This document shows positions 36,404-45,463 of a DNA stretch of 64,000 bases, piece by piece. The position numbers and the translations under genes are program-made. Under the pieces are notes generated by a model, which did no database searches, was not told the origin of the DNA, and saw nothing but the letters and a program-made list of their open reading frames with translations. Source of the DNA: Dryocola clanedunensis_A (GTDB taxonomy: Bacteria > Pseudomonadota > Gammaproteobacteria > Enterobacterales > Enterobacteriaceae); NCBI GenBank assembly GCA_038405435.1, contig JBBYHZ010000001.1; one strand, given 5' to 3'. Each line of letters begins with the position of its first letter. Positions within the stretch are counted from its first letter, which is position 1.

Positions 36404-37890
36404 CGTGCGCTCCCCGTCGCGCGCTTGCCCAGCGGCACAGGGACCGGCTCCGGCTGGCTTTCACGCTCGCGCGTGATCATCTCCAGCGCCTCTTCACGGC
36501 TCACCTTGCTGGCAGGGGTCACCAGCGTGACGACCACCGCGCAGCCCAGGCTTGCCAGCACGGAAGGCACGCACGGGTTGCCCCAGAACTTCATCCAGCT
36601 CGCGTCCGCCAGCATAATCATTGAGGTCCCCGCCCCGCCGATAAGCGCCGCCAGCGCGCCCTGCCAGTTAAAGCGCGTCCAGAAGCGGCCCAGCATCGAA
36701 CAGATGAACATCCCGGACATGATCATCGAGATCATTTTGGTGATGTAGCTGATGATGTCGTTGGAGGTCAGGGCAAACAGCAGCGCCAGGCCAATCACCA
36801 GCACCAGGAAAATACGCGACATGCGGATCGCCTTTTCCGGCGCGGGCATGTGCCCGGTAATCAGCGTATACAGGTCACGCAGCATGATAGAGACCGCCGC
36901 AATGGCATCGGAGCTGCCCGAGGACATGTTCGCCGACATCCCGGCAATCAGCACCGCCATCGCCAGCACCGGCGGCAGCACCTGGGTGGCAAACAGGAAG
37001 GCGAAGCCGCTGTTCTCCAGCGCCGGGTTCATGGTGTAGGCCGCCATGCCGATGATCGCGGGCAGGAAGGAGAAGCCGAGATACAGCAGGCCGGTAATGA
37101 CGAAAGATTTGCGCACCGTGCCGACGGACTTAGCGGAGTAAATGCGCTGGCGGTAAGAAGGCGTTGCCAGCACGCCGACGCCAATCACCATCGCCAGTGA
37201 GAAGGCGGGCAGAATGCCAAGCTTATCCACCGCAAACAGGCTTTGCGCCGCCGGATCGACGGCCTGCTGGATGTGGCTCCAGCCGCCCACGTGGTGAACC
37301 GCCAGCCCCGCCATCAGAATAAAACCGATAAACAGAATTAGAGACTGAATGGTGTCAATCCATACCACCGCAGAATAGCCGCCGATGCCGACGTAAACCA
37401 CAAAGGCCGCCGCAATAATAATTTTCGCCGTATTAATATTAATGCCGCTCGCCCACGCCAGATATAAACCCCCACCCAAAATATGGGCACCCAGCCAGCC
37501 GATAGAGGCGATAAATATCAGAATGGCAACGACGTTTTTCACCAGTTTACTGCCGCCGGTATAATAGGATATCTCTTCGCTCATGGTCATAAAGCGCATT
37601 TTACGCACCGGGGCGAACAGCCAGGCGACCAGCAGAATACCCACGGCGCCGCCAAGGCCATATAACATCCCTGCCCAGCCGTTAGTATAGCCAAAGCCTA
37701 CCGCGCCTACGCTCGACCCCGTCCCCACCATGGTGCCAACGGTCGATCCCAGCGTTAAAATCATCGGTAATGAACGACCGCCCAGCAAAAAGTCGTCGCC
37801 ATTTTTCTGGTTGCGCGAAACATACCAGCCCAGCGTAATCATCGCGCAGGCATATATTCCAAACCAGATCAAAAAGGAGTAATTATTCAT
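36400..37890 (-). CDS. Sodium:solute symporter (SSS family)
   Basis: 496 residues with about 13 membrane spans. Seen: LGWYVSRNQKNGDDFLLGGR, GSTVGTMVGTGSSVGAVGF and LIAGMSANMSSGSSDAIAAVS, conserved SSS segments including Na-site residues. It heads the transporter-kinase-aldolase operon, so it probably imports the pathway substrate, an acidic sugar derivative. Confidence 0.88.
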   Translation of the reverse strand: MNNYSFLIWFGIYACAMITLGWYVSRNQKNGDDFLLGGRSLPMILTLGSTVGTMVGTGSSVGAVGFGYTNGWAGMLYGLGGAVGILLVAWLFAPVRKMRFMTMSEEISYYTGGSKLVKNVVAILIFIASIGWLGAHILGGGLYLAWASGININTAKIIIAAAFVVYVGIGGYSAVVWIDTIQSLILFIGFILMAGLAVHHVGGWSHIQQAVDPAAQSLFAVDKLGILPAFSLAMVIGVGVLATPSYRQRIYSAKSVGTVRKSFVITGLLYLGFSFLPAIIGMAAYTMNPALENSGFAFLFATQVLPPVLAMAVLIAGMSANMSSGSSDAIAAVSIMLRDLYTLITGHMPAPEKAIRMSRIFLVLVIGLALLFALTSNDIISYITKMISMIMSGMFICSMLGRFWTRFNWQGALAALIGGAGTSMIMLADASWMKFWGNPCVPSVLASLGCAVVVTLVTPASKVSREEALEMITRERESQPEPVPVPLGKRATGSAR

Positions 37891-38038
37891 GGCTCACTTC
37901 CAGATTAATAATAAAGGTGAAATTAGCCGCCTGAAAAAAACCTACAGGAAACCCGTTGGCACTTTTAATAAGTGGTGCCTTAAATTAATTTTTTAATTAT
38001 TGGGCGGATAAGCGTAATGTTATCCGCCGTGGTTAATT
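37891..38038. other. Intergenic promoter region of the transporter operon
   Basis: Holds an inverted repeat GGCACtt...aaGTG(G)TGCC (about 37957-37979) and a REP-like GGCGGATAAGCG/TTATCCGCC palindrome (about 38004-38030). The first could be a regulator site, but it does not match the palindrome upstream of the RpiR gene. Confidence 0.4.
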
Positions 38039-38434
38039 TTATTTTGCCCGGTCGGCGTTGTAACAGGTCAGGTCCACTTCTACTTTGCAGTCCACCACCA
38101 GGTCAGCCACGCAGCAGACGCGGGCTGGCGGATGGTCGGCAAAGAACTCGCTGAACACTTTGTTGAACGACTGAAAATAGCGGGAGTCGGTCAGGAATAC
38201 TTTTACGTGCACCACGTCGGCCAGGGTGTAACCGGCGCTTTCCATGATGTCCACGCAGTTCTGAATCGCCAGGCGGGACTGCTCGATTATCCCCCCTTCC
38301 ACGACCTCACCCTCTTTCATCGGCGTTTGCCCTGAGACGTACAGCCAGCCGCCCGCTTCTACCGCTTTCGCAAAGGGCAGCTTCTGCCCGCCGGTGCCGG
38401 TGCTGCCGCCTACTCCGTAACGTTTAATGCTCAT
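38039..38434 (-). CDS. RidA-family enamine/imine deaminase
   Basis: 131 residues of the YjgF/YER057c/UK114 family. Seen: WLYVSGQTPMKEG, ADVVHVKVFLTD, and the catalytic-type Arg in PPARVCCVADL followed by KVEVDL. RidA proteins hydrolyse reactive enamines and imines made by PLP dehydratases. That fits the PLP enzyme at 40139-41359, which would release such an intermediate. Confidence 0.88.
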   Translation of the reverse strand: MSIKRYGVGGSTGTGGQKLPFAKAVEAGGWLYVSGQTPMKEGEVVEGGIIEQSRLAIQNCVDIMESAGYTLADVVHVKVFLTDSRYFQSFNKVFSEFFADHPPARVCCVADLVVDCKVEVDLTCYNADRAK

Positions 38435-38452
38435 TGTTGCTCCTTTCCTGAT

Positions 38453-38482
38453 GGTGGATGGCGCTGCGCTTATCCACCCTAC
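38453..38482. repeat. REP-type palindrome
   Basis: GGTGGATGGCGCTGCGCTTATCCACC, then CTAC, between the RidA and aminoacylase genes. Confidence 0.65.
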
Positions 38483-38505
38483 ATGTCAAATTCGTGGATA
38501 AATGT

Positions 38506-39936
38506 TTAACGGCGTAAAAACCTTCCGGCACGCCCGGTAACCTGCTTGTTCTGGCCATAGCTCATCACGCCGTTGACCATCACCGCTTCAATGCCCGCCG
38601 CTGGCTGCTGCGGGTCGCTGAAGCTTGCCACGTCGCGCACCGTTTCCGGGTCGAACATTACCAGATCGGCATAGTAGCCGCATTTCACCAGTCCGCGTTT
38701 TGGGAGCTGGAACCGCGCTGCGGACATGCCCGTCATCTTATGTACCGCCACGGTAAGCGGGAAAAGCTTCTCGTCGCGGCTGTAGTGCCCCAGCACGCGC
38801 GGGAAAGCCCCCCACAGGCGTGGATGCGGCATCGGATCGTTCGGCAGACCGTCAGAACCGACCATCGTCACCGGGTAGCTCAGCACCCGGCGCACGTCCT
38901 GCTCGTCCATGTTGTAGTAAATCGCCCCGGCGGGCATCAGCAGTTTGCCGGCCTCAACCAGCGACATCGACCAGCCCTCGGCAATCTGCTTCAGCGACTG
39001 CCCGGCAATCTCCGGATGCGGCTCCGACCAGGTGATAATGATGTCGAACTCGTCGGTGATCTGCTTCACGTCCAGCGTCGACGAACTGGCGGAGTAGGGG
39101 TAGCAGTCACAGGAGACGTCCTGCTGCTCGCGCACCTTGTCGAACAGCTTCAGCGTTTCAACGGTGCGGCCCCAGTTCTTCGCCCCGGCGCACTTATGGT
39201 GCGAAACTACCACCGGCACCCTGCCGTGGCGGCCAATGCGGAACGCTTCATCCAGCGCGTCCAGAATCGGCTCAAACTCGGAGCGCAGGTGCGTGGTGTA
39301 AATCCCCTTCTGCGCCGCTAACTCTTCCGCCAGCGCCATCACCTCTTCGGTGGAGGACTGGAACGCGGAGGCGTAGGCAAGGCCGGTACTCAATCCCAGC
39401 GCGCCCTGCTCCAGCGCCAGGCGAAGCTGCCTGCGCATGCCGCTGATTTCTTCTTCGGTGGCGGTGCGGAACAGATCGTCCATATGGTTATTGCGTAATG
39501 CGGTGTGGCCGACCAGCGTACCTACGTTTATCGCCGGGCGAGCCTGCTCAACGGCATGCGCATAGTCGGCAACCGTCGGGTAAATAAACTGGTCCACGTC
39601 ACCGAGAAGATTCATCGGATCTGGCACACTGCCTTTCATGGTCGCCGTCGCGGCGCTGATGCCGCAGTTGCCGACAATCACCGTGGTGATGCCCTGGCTG
39701 ATCTTCGGCAGGTACTCCGGTATACGGATCACGTTGATGTCGTCGTGGGTGTGGACATCGATAAATCCGGGCGCCAGCACGCGGCCCGTGCCGTCAATTT
39801 CATGCAGCGCCTGGCCGCCGATTGCCGGGGCAATTTCGGCGATGGTGTCGTCTTTAATCGCGACGTCGGCGCGGTATTCCGGGCCGCCGCTGCCGTCGAT
39901 TACCGTGACGTTCCTGAACAGATAGTCGAACTTCAT
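38506..39936 (-). CDS. N-acyl-D-amino acid deacylase (D-aminoacylase family)
   Basis: 476 residues from the ATG at 39936 (MKFDYLFRNVTVIDGSGG). An ATG three codons upstream and a longer frame exist, but the family starts near this motif. Amidohydrolase superfamily: metal-binding PGFIDVHTHDD, TVIVGNCGIS, VVVSHHKCAG, and a C-terminal GYYADLVMFDPETVRD. It removes an acyl group from N-acyl-D-amino acids. In this setting it probably deacetylates an N-acetyl sugar acid. Divergent from the PLP enzyme gene. Confidence 0.88.
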   Translation of the reverse strand: MKFDYLFRNVTVIDGSGGPEYRADVAIKDDTIAEIAPAIGGQALHEIDGTGRVLAPGFIDVHTHDDINVIRIPEYLPKISQGITTVIVGNCGISAATATMKGSVPDPMNLLGDVDQFIYPTVADYAHAVEQARPAINVGTLVGHTALRNNHMDDLFRTATEEEISGMRRQLRLALEQGALGLSTGLAYASAFQSSTEEVMALAEELAAQKGIYTTHLRSEFEPILDALDEAFRIGRHGRVPVVVSHHKCAGAKNWGRTVETLKLFDKVREQQDVSCDCYPYSASSSTLDVKQITDEFDIIITWSEPHPEIAGQSLKQIAEGWSMSLVEAGKLLMPAGAIYYNMDEQDVRRVLSYPVTMVGSDGLPNDPMPHPRLWGAFPRVLGHYSRDEKLFPLTVAVHKMTGMSAARFQLPKRGLVKCGYYADLVMFDPETVRDVASFSDPQQPAAGIEAVMVNGVMSYGQNKQVTGRAGRFLRR

Positions 39937-40138
39937 GTGTTCCATACCCCCGTTATGTTCTGGACTAAAGTTAACCATTTACAAGCCGGAAAAACAGTGG
40001 AAGACTACGCAAAACGCATACGATTTTCTGATACTTTTATTCATCATCATTGCAACACGAAAGATATATCATCTATTTTCAATAAGTTAAAAACGATACC
40101 CACTCTGAAAGAAAAGATAATCGCAAAGGAATTATGTT
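39937..40138. other. Divergent promoter region between aminoacylase and PLP enzyme
   Basis: About 200 bp of AT-rich DNA between two divergent genes. It likely carries both promoters and the operator. I see no clear palindrome. AAAGGAA lies before the ATG at 40139. Confidence 0.4.
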
Positions 40139-41359
40139 ATGAAATACCAAGCCAGTAACCTCGTTCCGCACAAATCTGCCCCTATGTTTACCCCTGCCAA
40201 CATCCTGCAGGAAGACGTTTGCCTGCCCGCAGCGGTCATTAAAAAGGCTGCGCTGGAGAATAATATTCGCTGGATGCAGCGTTACGCCGACACGCGCGGC
40301 GTATCCCTTGCCCCGCACGGCAAAACCACCATGACGCCGTGGATCTTCCAGCAGCAGCAGGAGGCGGGAGCCTGGGCCGTGGGGGTGGGCAGCGCGTGGC
40401 AGGCCAGCATTGCGATGGTCGCGGGTATCAGGCGGGTGCTGATGGTGAACCAGCTCGTCGGCAAAGCGAATATGCAGCTGGTTGCAAACCTTAAAGCAGA
40501 GTATCAGGACGTCGATTATCTTTGCTGCGTGGACAGCATCGCCAACGCAAAAGCCCTCTCCGCCTTCTTCAGCGCGCAGAACCAACGGCTTGATGTTCTT
40601 ATCGAGCTGGGCGTGCCGGGCGGACGCTGCGGCTGCCGCACGGCGGAACAGGCGCTGGCGCTGGCCGAATCCATTGCTGCCTTGCCGGGCCTGCATCTGC
40701 GCGGGCTGGAGCTGTACGAAGGCGTGCTGCACGGTGAGAACCCGCAGCCAAAAGTGGAGGCTTTGCTGCGCGATGCCGCCGCGCTGGCATGCCAGCTGGA
40801 ACGCTATGTGGAAGGTGAGTTTGTACTCACTGGGGCGGGTTCAGTCTGGTATGACGTGGTGTGCAACGTCTGGCTGGAGGCGGAAAAACCGGCCAGCTGC
40901 CGCGTGGCGATCCGCCCCGGCTGCTACATCACGCACGACGGCGGTATCTATCAGGAAGCGCAGGACGAGCTGATGGCGCGCGACAAGGTTGCCTGCGATT
41001 TAGGGGGAGATCTGGTTTCCGCGCTGGAGCTGGTTGCCATGGTGCAGTCCGTACCGGAAAGCGACCGTGCAATCGTCAACTTCGGCAAGCGGGACAGCGC
41101 CTTTGACGCCGGTCTGCCGCAGCCCGTCGCCCACTACCGCCAGGGCAAAGCGCTGGGCCAGCCTGCTGAATCCATCGAAACCACCGGGATTATGGACCAG
41201 CACGCGATGCTGAAGCTGAAGCCGGGTGCGGACGTGCAGGTGGGGGATATTCTGGTGTTCAGCACCTCCCACCCGTGCCTGACGTTTGATAAGTGGAAGG
41301 CGCTGCTGCTGGTGGACGAGGAGTACAACGTGCTGGAGACGTTAGAGACCGCGTTCTGA
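40139..41359 (+). CDS. DSD1-type PLP-dependent amino acid deaminase/dehydratase
   Basis: 406 residues of the alanine-racemase-like fold III family that includes D-serine dehydratase DSD1, D-threonine aldolase and D-glucosaminate deaminases. The PLP Lys is Lys62 in LAPHGKTTM. The C-terminal HPCLTFDKW (His378, Cys380) matches the zinc ligands of DSD1. It would release ammonia from a D-configured 2-amino acid or aminosugar acid and yield a 2-keto-3-deoxy acid, the substrate type of the DgoK-like kinase. Exact substrate unproven. Confidence 0.85.
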   Translation: MKYQASNLVPHKSAPMFTPANILQEDVCLPAAVIKKAALENNIRWMQRYADTRGVSLAPHGKTTMTPWIFQQQQEAGAWAVGVGSAWQASIAMVAGIRRVLMVNQLVGKANMQLVANLKAEYQDVDYLCCVDSIANAKALSAFFSAQNQRLDVLIELGVPGGRCGCRTAEQALALAESIAALPGLHLRGLELYEGVLHGENPQPKVEALLRDAAALACQLERYVEGEFVLTGAGSVWYDVVCNVWLEAEKPASCRVAIRPGCYITHDGGIYQEAQDELMARDKVACDLGGDLVSALELVAMVQSVPESDRAIVNFGKRDSAFDAGLPQPVAHYRQGKALGQPAESIETTGIMDQHAMLKLKPGADVQVGDILVFSTSHPCLTFDKWKALLLVDEEYNVLETLETAF

Positions 41360-41417
41360 TTAAGCCAGGGCGGATGAGAGACGTGCATCCGCCCGGTATA
41401 AGCATGCAGTTAAGCGC

Positions 41418-42053
41418 TTAGTTTTTAAGCCGATAGTAATAGACGTCCGCCTTGCGATATTTTGGGTCGTTGGTGTGCGGCCTGCTTTTCATATACATGC
41501 TCCCCAGCGCGATAATCGCGACCGGCTTATTCTGCTGAAGATCGACGGCGCTATTGTTTGCCCGTCGCCAGGAGAGCGTCTCGTTCATTTTCGCCTCGCC
41601 CATGGTGTCCGTACTGCCAATGGCAAGCAGGCCATCATACTGGCTAATCAACAGCAGTTTTTTTCGTAAATTCTCTTTCGCGCTGCTATAGGCCCTGTCA
41701 CTGCCGCTGGCGAAATATATAGTTCCCAAATATTTAAGATCGTAATTTAAATTTACCGAGAAGTACTTCATCACGGAATTTGGATCCCAGTCGATACTTT
41801 TATTACACAGGACGTCGCGGTTCAGCCCCAGGGTATTGATTAACTGATGCTGTCTGAACTGCGCTTTGGATACCGCCATGCTGATGCTGCCGTCAAATAA
41901 TAGAATAGGCCGCACTTCTATTTGCTTTTTAGCCGCGTACAACGACGAGTCTGAACAGTTCAGCGTTGATACCCTGCCGTCAGCGTTTAACGATGCCCGA
42001 CATAAAGAGACGCTCATCAGGAGCAGGCCCATAAAAAAGATAACTTTTCTCAT
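41418..42053 (-). CDS. OmpA-like domain protein at the end of the Tad locus
   Basis: 211 residues from the ATG at 42053, one base after the tadG stop; an in-frame GTG at 42065 lies within tadG. Signal peptide to about residue 21 (MRKVIFFMGLLLMSVSLCRA). The C-terminal part resembles an OmpA-type peptidoglycan-binding domain: GLLAIGSTDTMGEAKMNETL followed by SWRRANNSAV parallels the TD-G-N-LS-RA-V pattern. The match is degenerate. It may tie the Tad machine to the wall. Last gene of the operon; an inverted repeat GGGCGGATG/CATCCGCCC lies downstream (about 41368-41394). Confidence 0.65.
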   Translation of the reverse strand: MRKVIFFMGLLLMSVSLCRASLNADGRVSTLNCSDSSLYAAKKQIEVRPILLFDGSISMAVSKAQFRQHQLINTLGLNRDVLCNKSIDWDPNSVMKYFSVNLNYDLKYLGTIYFASGSDRAYSSAKENLRKKLLLISQYDGLLAIGSTDTMGEAKMNETLSWRRANNSAVDLQQNKPVAIIALGSMYMKSRPHTNDPKYRKADVYYYRLKN

Positions 42054-42054
42054 A

Positions 42055-43701
42055 TTACATAGCACTCCTGCTGGTAGATTCCTGGGTCATTGCCTGCAGG
42101 AATTTTTCCTGTAAAGCGTTTGAAAAATCTTTTGTAATGTCGTCCAGAACGATATAGCCCGTATCGTTAGCCCACTGCGTTGCGCAGCCCTGGCGCTCGA
42201 ATTTCTTCCGTCCGTTCTTATTTGCCGTAATGACCAGTAATTTGGCCACATTGCCATTGGCGAGCAGGCTGCGGATCCCCGAACAGGTATTGCCGACGCC
42301 CGGCAGCTTATCGGGTTCGGTGGTGTCTTTCTTATCAGAGACGAACAGCATTACCACGTTGCGGGTATTGCCGTTATTGCGGCTGAATACGGTCCTGCCT
42401 GCCCATAAAAGCCCTTCAAGGGTCTGGATGTACTGGCCTGCGTAATCGATACTGCCTACTGCCGAACGGATAGCGGAAAGGTTCGTCAGATCGGTGCGAA
42501 CCTGGGCTGCCGGACAGCTCGTCGAATCGCCAAAGTAACGGCTACGCTGAACCGCTAAAGATCGATAGTAATTGGGCGGAAGGGTTAGCTGGTTGGCCGC
42601 AGCGTAATAGCGCGTTTCGGGCATGCTGTAGCTTCCCTGATTAGAAAACCTGTCAAGGTAGTCAGAGAAAAGCCGATAGTTATCGCCCGCGCGCGAATAG
42701 TGCTTAGACAAGCTAAGATAGATTTTATATTGCGGCTGCTTTTCCATTTGTTCAACAAGCCTGGCCTGCTGCTTAACGGCATAATCATTGTTATTAACGG
42801 TGAGCTGAAGGGAAGGAATGCGGCTATTGGCATCCAGCAGCGAGGCGTTAATATTTCTTATTTGTCGGCTAAGCTGCAAGTACTCCTTGGAGCCAGGATC
42901 CAGATCCTGCTGTTTTTTGGTTGCCTGCTTGATCTGCTCATTATAATTTTCAATCGCGCGATAGGTGTAACTTAACGAATTCTGAGCATCGCGTAGATTC
43001 TGCTGCGCGCGGTTCAGATTTTCCTGCTGCATATAATAATCCTCCCACCACTGAAAGGAAAAATCATCGCCTCGTCCAATACCAGTGTAACAATAGCCGC
43101 CCTGATTAACCCTGTAGGAATAGGGAATGACGCTCACTTTCATCTTAATGCCAGCATTGATTTCCCGGCCAGCCGCAGTATAAAAAGCGTTAATGGCGCG
43201 TGAGACAGATGAGTAATTATCAGGAGATGCCTCTACGGCCATTATTATATTTAGAGGATGGACTAATTTAACGACCTTATCCGCAGTGGAAGAGCGAGTG
43301 CGGGTATCTAATGAAAGCGACCGATTAATCTCCTCAAAGGGTAACGATTTAACGGAGGAGGTAAGCGCAGCCGTGCTGTAAATTTCATCGCGACGCTGCG
43401 TTTTATTCATTTTGTCGAGCGCGTCAATTTTTGCCTCTGAAACAGAAGCCTGCGTATTTCGGCTCAGAGCGTTAAAATCTACATTAGCCGCGGATGCTAA
43501 CAGCCTTGCATTATCAACTGAGCCGCCAGCAATCATTGCCGAACGCGAAATGACCTGCGCGATTTGCAGCTCCTGAGCTTTCTCAAGCAGCGAGTAGGAC
43601 ATGTTCTCCATTAAGAAAATAGAAACGATCGTCGCCATGCCGCCCAAAGCCCAATAGGGCATCATGCTTCCCTGCTCGTTATTAATTATACGTCCCGGCA
43701 T
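42055..43701 (-). CDS. tadG: Tad pilus assembly protein TadG
   Basis: 548 residues. The N-terminal membrane segment is of Tad pseudopilin type (EQGSMMPYWALGGMATIVSIF). A middle coiled coil lies about residues 225-310 (ENLNRAQQNLRDAQNSL). It has features of a von Willebrand A-like fold (IIMAVEASPDNYSSV in place of the DxSxS metal motif, later NVVMLFVSDKKD). The metal site looks degenerate. It is probably a minor envelope-spanning component. Between tadF and the OmpA-like gene. Confidence 0.8.
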   Translation of the reverse strand: MPGRIINNEQGSMMPYWALGGMATIVSIFLMENMSYSLLEKAQELQIAQVISRSAMIAGGSVDNARLLASAANVDFNALSRNTQASVSEAKIDALDKMNKTQRRDEIYSTAALTSSVKSLPFEEINRSLSLDTRTRSSTADKVVKLVHPLNIIMAVEASPDNYSSVSRAINAFYTAAGREINAGIKMKVSVIPYSYRVNQGGYCYTGIGRGDDFSFQWWEDYYMQQENLNRAQQNLRDAQNSLSYTYRAIENYNEQIKQATKKQQDLDPGSKEYLQLSRQIRNINASLLDANSRIPSLQLTVNNNDYAVKQQARLVEQMEKQPQYKIYLSLSKHYSRAGDNYRLFSDYLDRFSNQGSYSMPETRYYAAANQLTLPPNYYRSLAVQRSRYFGDSTSCPAAQVRTDLTNLSAIRSAVGSIDYAGQYIQTLEGLLWAGRTVFSRNNGNTRNVVMLFVSDKKDTTEPDKLPGVGNTCSGIRSLLANGNVAKLLVITANKNGRKKFERQGCATQWANDTGYIVLDDITKDFSNALQEKFLQAMTQESTSRSAM

Positions 43702-43724
43702 AATTTAACCCATACTGTTATCTA

Positions 43725-44249
43725 TTAATGGTGATGACCAACCTGAACCGCACTTGCTGATATCATAAAACCACCAGGAAAGAACAAGCCCTTGGCAAAC
43801 TTCCGGCAAAGTACAACCCGGTAAACAGAGTTTGTCTTTTCATAAGAGGAGCGAAGATTAAATCCATATTGATTAAGCGATTTGTTCAGCGTGCACGAGC
43901 CTCCCTGATTGCGCAGCGTAATGACGCTGTAGCGTCCTGTGGCATAAGCTACCTCTTCAATAAAAAAATCAAATTTCATACCGTTAGAATATTTTGATAA
44001 TTCCGGGAACAGCTTTGCCATTTTATTGATATCAGCGTTTGCTAAATTAGCGCCGTTAAAGAGCAGCTGCCGCTGGGCAACAATATTGACCATTTGTATC
44101 GCGAGCTTATCGGCCCTGGCCTTAATAGTCATCGCCAGCGCCTGGTTAATGGTATACATCAGTAAACCGACAAAAAAGATGGCGATGAAGGTCCCTTCTA
44201 TCGAAGTTACGCCTGACTCATCGGCAACAAAAGACTTAAAAATAGTCAT
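43725..44249 (-). CDS. tadF: Tad minor pseudopilin TadF
   Basis: 174 residues with an N-terminal pseudopilin segment: ADESGVTSIEGTFIAIFFVGLLMYTI, where a prepilin-peptidase-like site precedes a Glu at +5 and a hydrophobic helix. The C-terminus is His-rich (VGHHH). It overlaps tadE by 14 nt. Called TadF from order and size. Confidence 0.75.
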   Translation of the reverse strand: MTIFKSFVADESGVTSIEGTFIAIFFVGLLMYTINQALAMTIKARADKLAIQMVNIVAQRQLLFNGANLANADINKMAKLFPELSKYSNGMKFDFFIEEVAYATGRYSVITLRNQGGSCTLNKSLNQYGFNLRSSYEKTNSVYRVVLCRKFAKGLFFPGGFMISASAVQVGHHH

Positions 44250-44709
44250 TTATTACAAAGACCTCTCTATCGATATCAACCGGAAAAAGGTCGGTGGTTT
44301 TCGAAAAAATACGGCTTGTGAAACGACGATGTACTTTATAAGTAATCTTCATCAGCCGACAGCTGGCGCTCAATTTTCCTGTCAGCGGCGTGAAGGTTGC
44401 AGCGTTCATACAAACCACTTTCAGTTTATTTGCATCATAGCTAATGCTGCGAAAAAAACTGCTGTCCATTGAGGCGTTTAAATTTCTCCAGAACTGATCC
44501 TTTAGCTTTTCAGGCTGCTTTTGCAGAACGGTGAAATCCAGCTGCTGAACGGCAACCTGCTCGTTGTAGCTGATAACAGACATGTCCTTTTGAAAGCCAA
44601 TAACTTCAAAGATCGTCATCGTCAGCAGGACAACGATCAGAAATATTACTGGCGTTTCGATACTGGCAATCCCTTCCTCTGCCGAGGTAAGGTCATCAAT
44701 AAGCCACAT
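44236..44709 (-). CDS. tadE: Tad minor pseudopilin TadE
   Basis: 157 residues. The N-terminus EEGIASIETPVIFLIVVLLTM is a TadE-like pseudopilin segment. It is processed, in known systems, by the TadV peptidase. It overlaps tadD and tadF by 14 nt each. Confidence 0.78.
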   Translation of the reverse strand: MWLIDDLTSAEEGIASIETPVIFLIVVLLTMTIFEVIGFQKDMSVISYNEQVAVQQLDFTVLQKQPEKLKDQFWRNLNASMDSSFFRSISYDANKLKVVCMNAATFTPLTGKLSASCRLMKITYKVHRRFTSRIFSKTTDLFPVDIDREVFVINDYF

Positions 44710-45463
44710 TTTTACTTTTCAACTTTTTCAGGTCGTTGACGATAAGCATGGAAGTTTCCGGTGGATATCTCATGCTCAGCAGCTCATAAGCCTTACCCGT
44801 ATCGCCTTTATTGACCAGAGCCATAATCAGATTAAAGTAGATAGGGTCTGATTTTGTATTCTTCAGGCCGCTGTACAGCAGGTTTATATCGGGCGTTTTC
44901 TCATACATGCCCTGCATATATCTGGCTAACTGAATGTTATCAATAATCGCAGGATTACCCGGCAGATAGACTCTGGCTTCATTCAGATACTTAATGCACA
45001 GGTCGTAATCGTTTTCTTTGCATATCGCCACCCCGATGTACATATTCGCAAGCCCCTTCTGCTCATCAGAAAGTAAATCGAGGCTGTTCTGCTCCACCAT
45101 AGCCTGCTGCCAGGTTACGGAAGTACATTTATAGTCATTGCGTATAAGGCAGTTACGCATAATGGCAAGATTCACCCGTGCATAATCTTTGGAACCTATC
45201 GGGCTCTTTTGTTTAAGGGTGGAAAGCTCCTGATATTCAAGATCTAATTTATTTTGGCGAGCGTAGATATCAGCTAACTGAAATCGCAACCCCTTATTTT
45301 CAGGGTTTTGCTTTAAATCATTTACCACCAACTCTTCGGCTTTATTCAACGCGCCGACCTGGATAGCAATATCCGTTGTTTCATTATCAGTTGTTTTCGT
45401 TGCAAAACTACCGGCATGACAACCACATAAGACAAAAATAAAACTAATGGCGAGTTTTTTCAC
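44696..45463 (-). CDS. tadD: TPR lipoprotein TadD
   Basis: 255 residues. Lipobox FVLCGC places the Cys at about residue 14. TPR-like helices (KAEELVVNDLKQNPENKGLRFQLADIYARQ) follow. TadD is thought to help secretin assembly at the outer membrane. It overlaps tadC by 4 nt. Confidence 0.83.
   Translation of the reverse strand: MKKLAISFIFVLCGCHAGSFATKTTDNETTDIAIQVGALNKAEELVVNDLKQNPENKGLRFQLADIYARQNKLDLEYQELSTLKQKSPIGSKDYARVNLAIMRNCLIRNDYKCTSVTWQQAMVEQNSLDLLSDEQKGLANMYIGVAICKENDYDLCIKYLNEARVYLPGNPAIIDNIQLARYMQGMYEKTPDINLLYSGLKNTKSDPIYFNLIMALVNKGDTGKAYELLSMRYPPETSMLIVNDLKKLKSKNVAY

Noticed and set aside
35837..36748. 303-codon plus-strand frame across the kinase and symporter genes
   Set aside because: Both minus-strand genes are well supported, and the frame has no domain signal.
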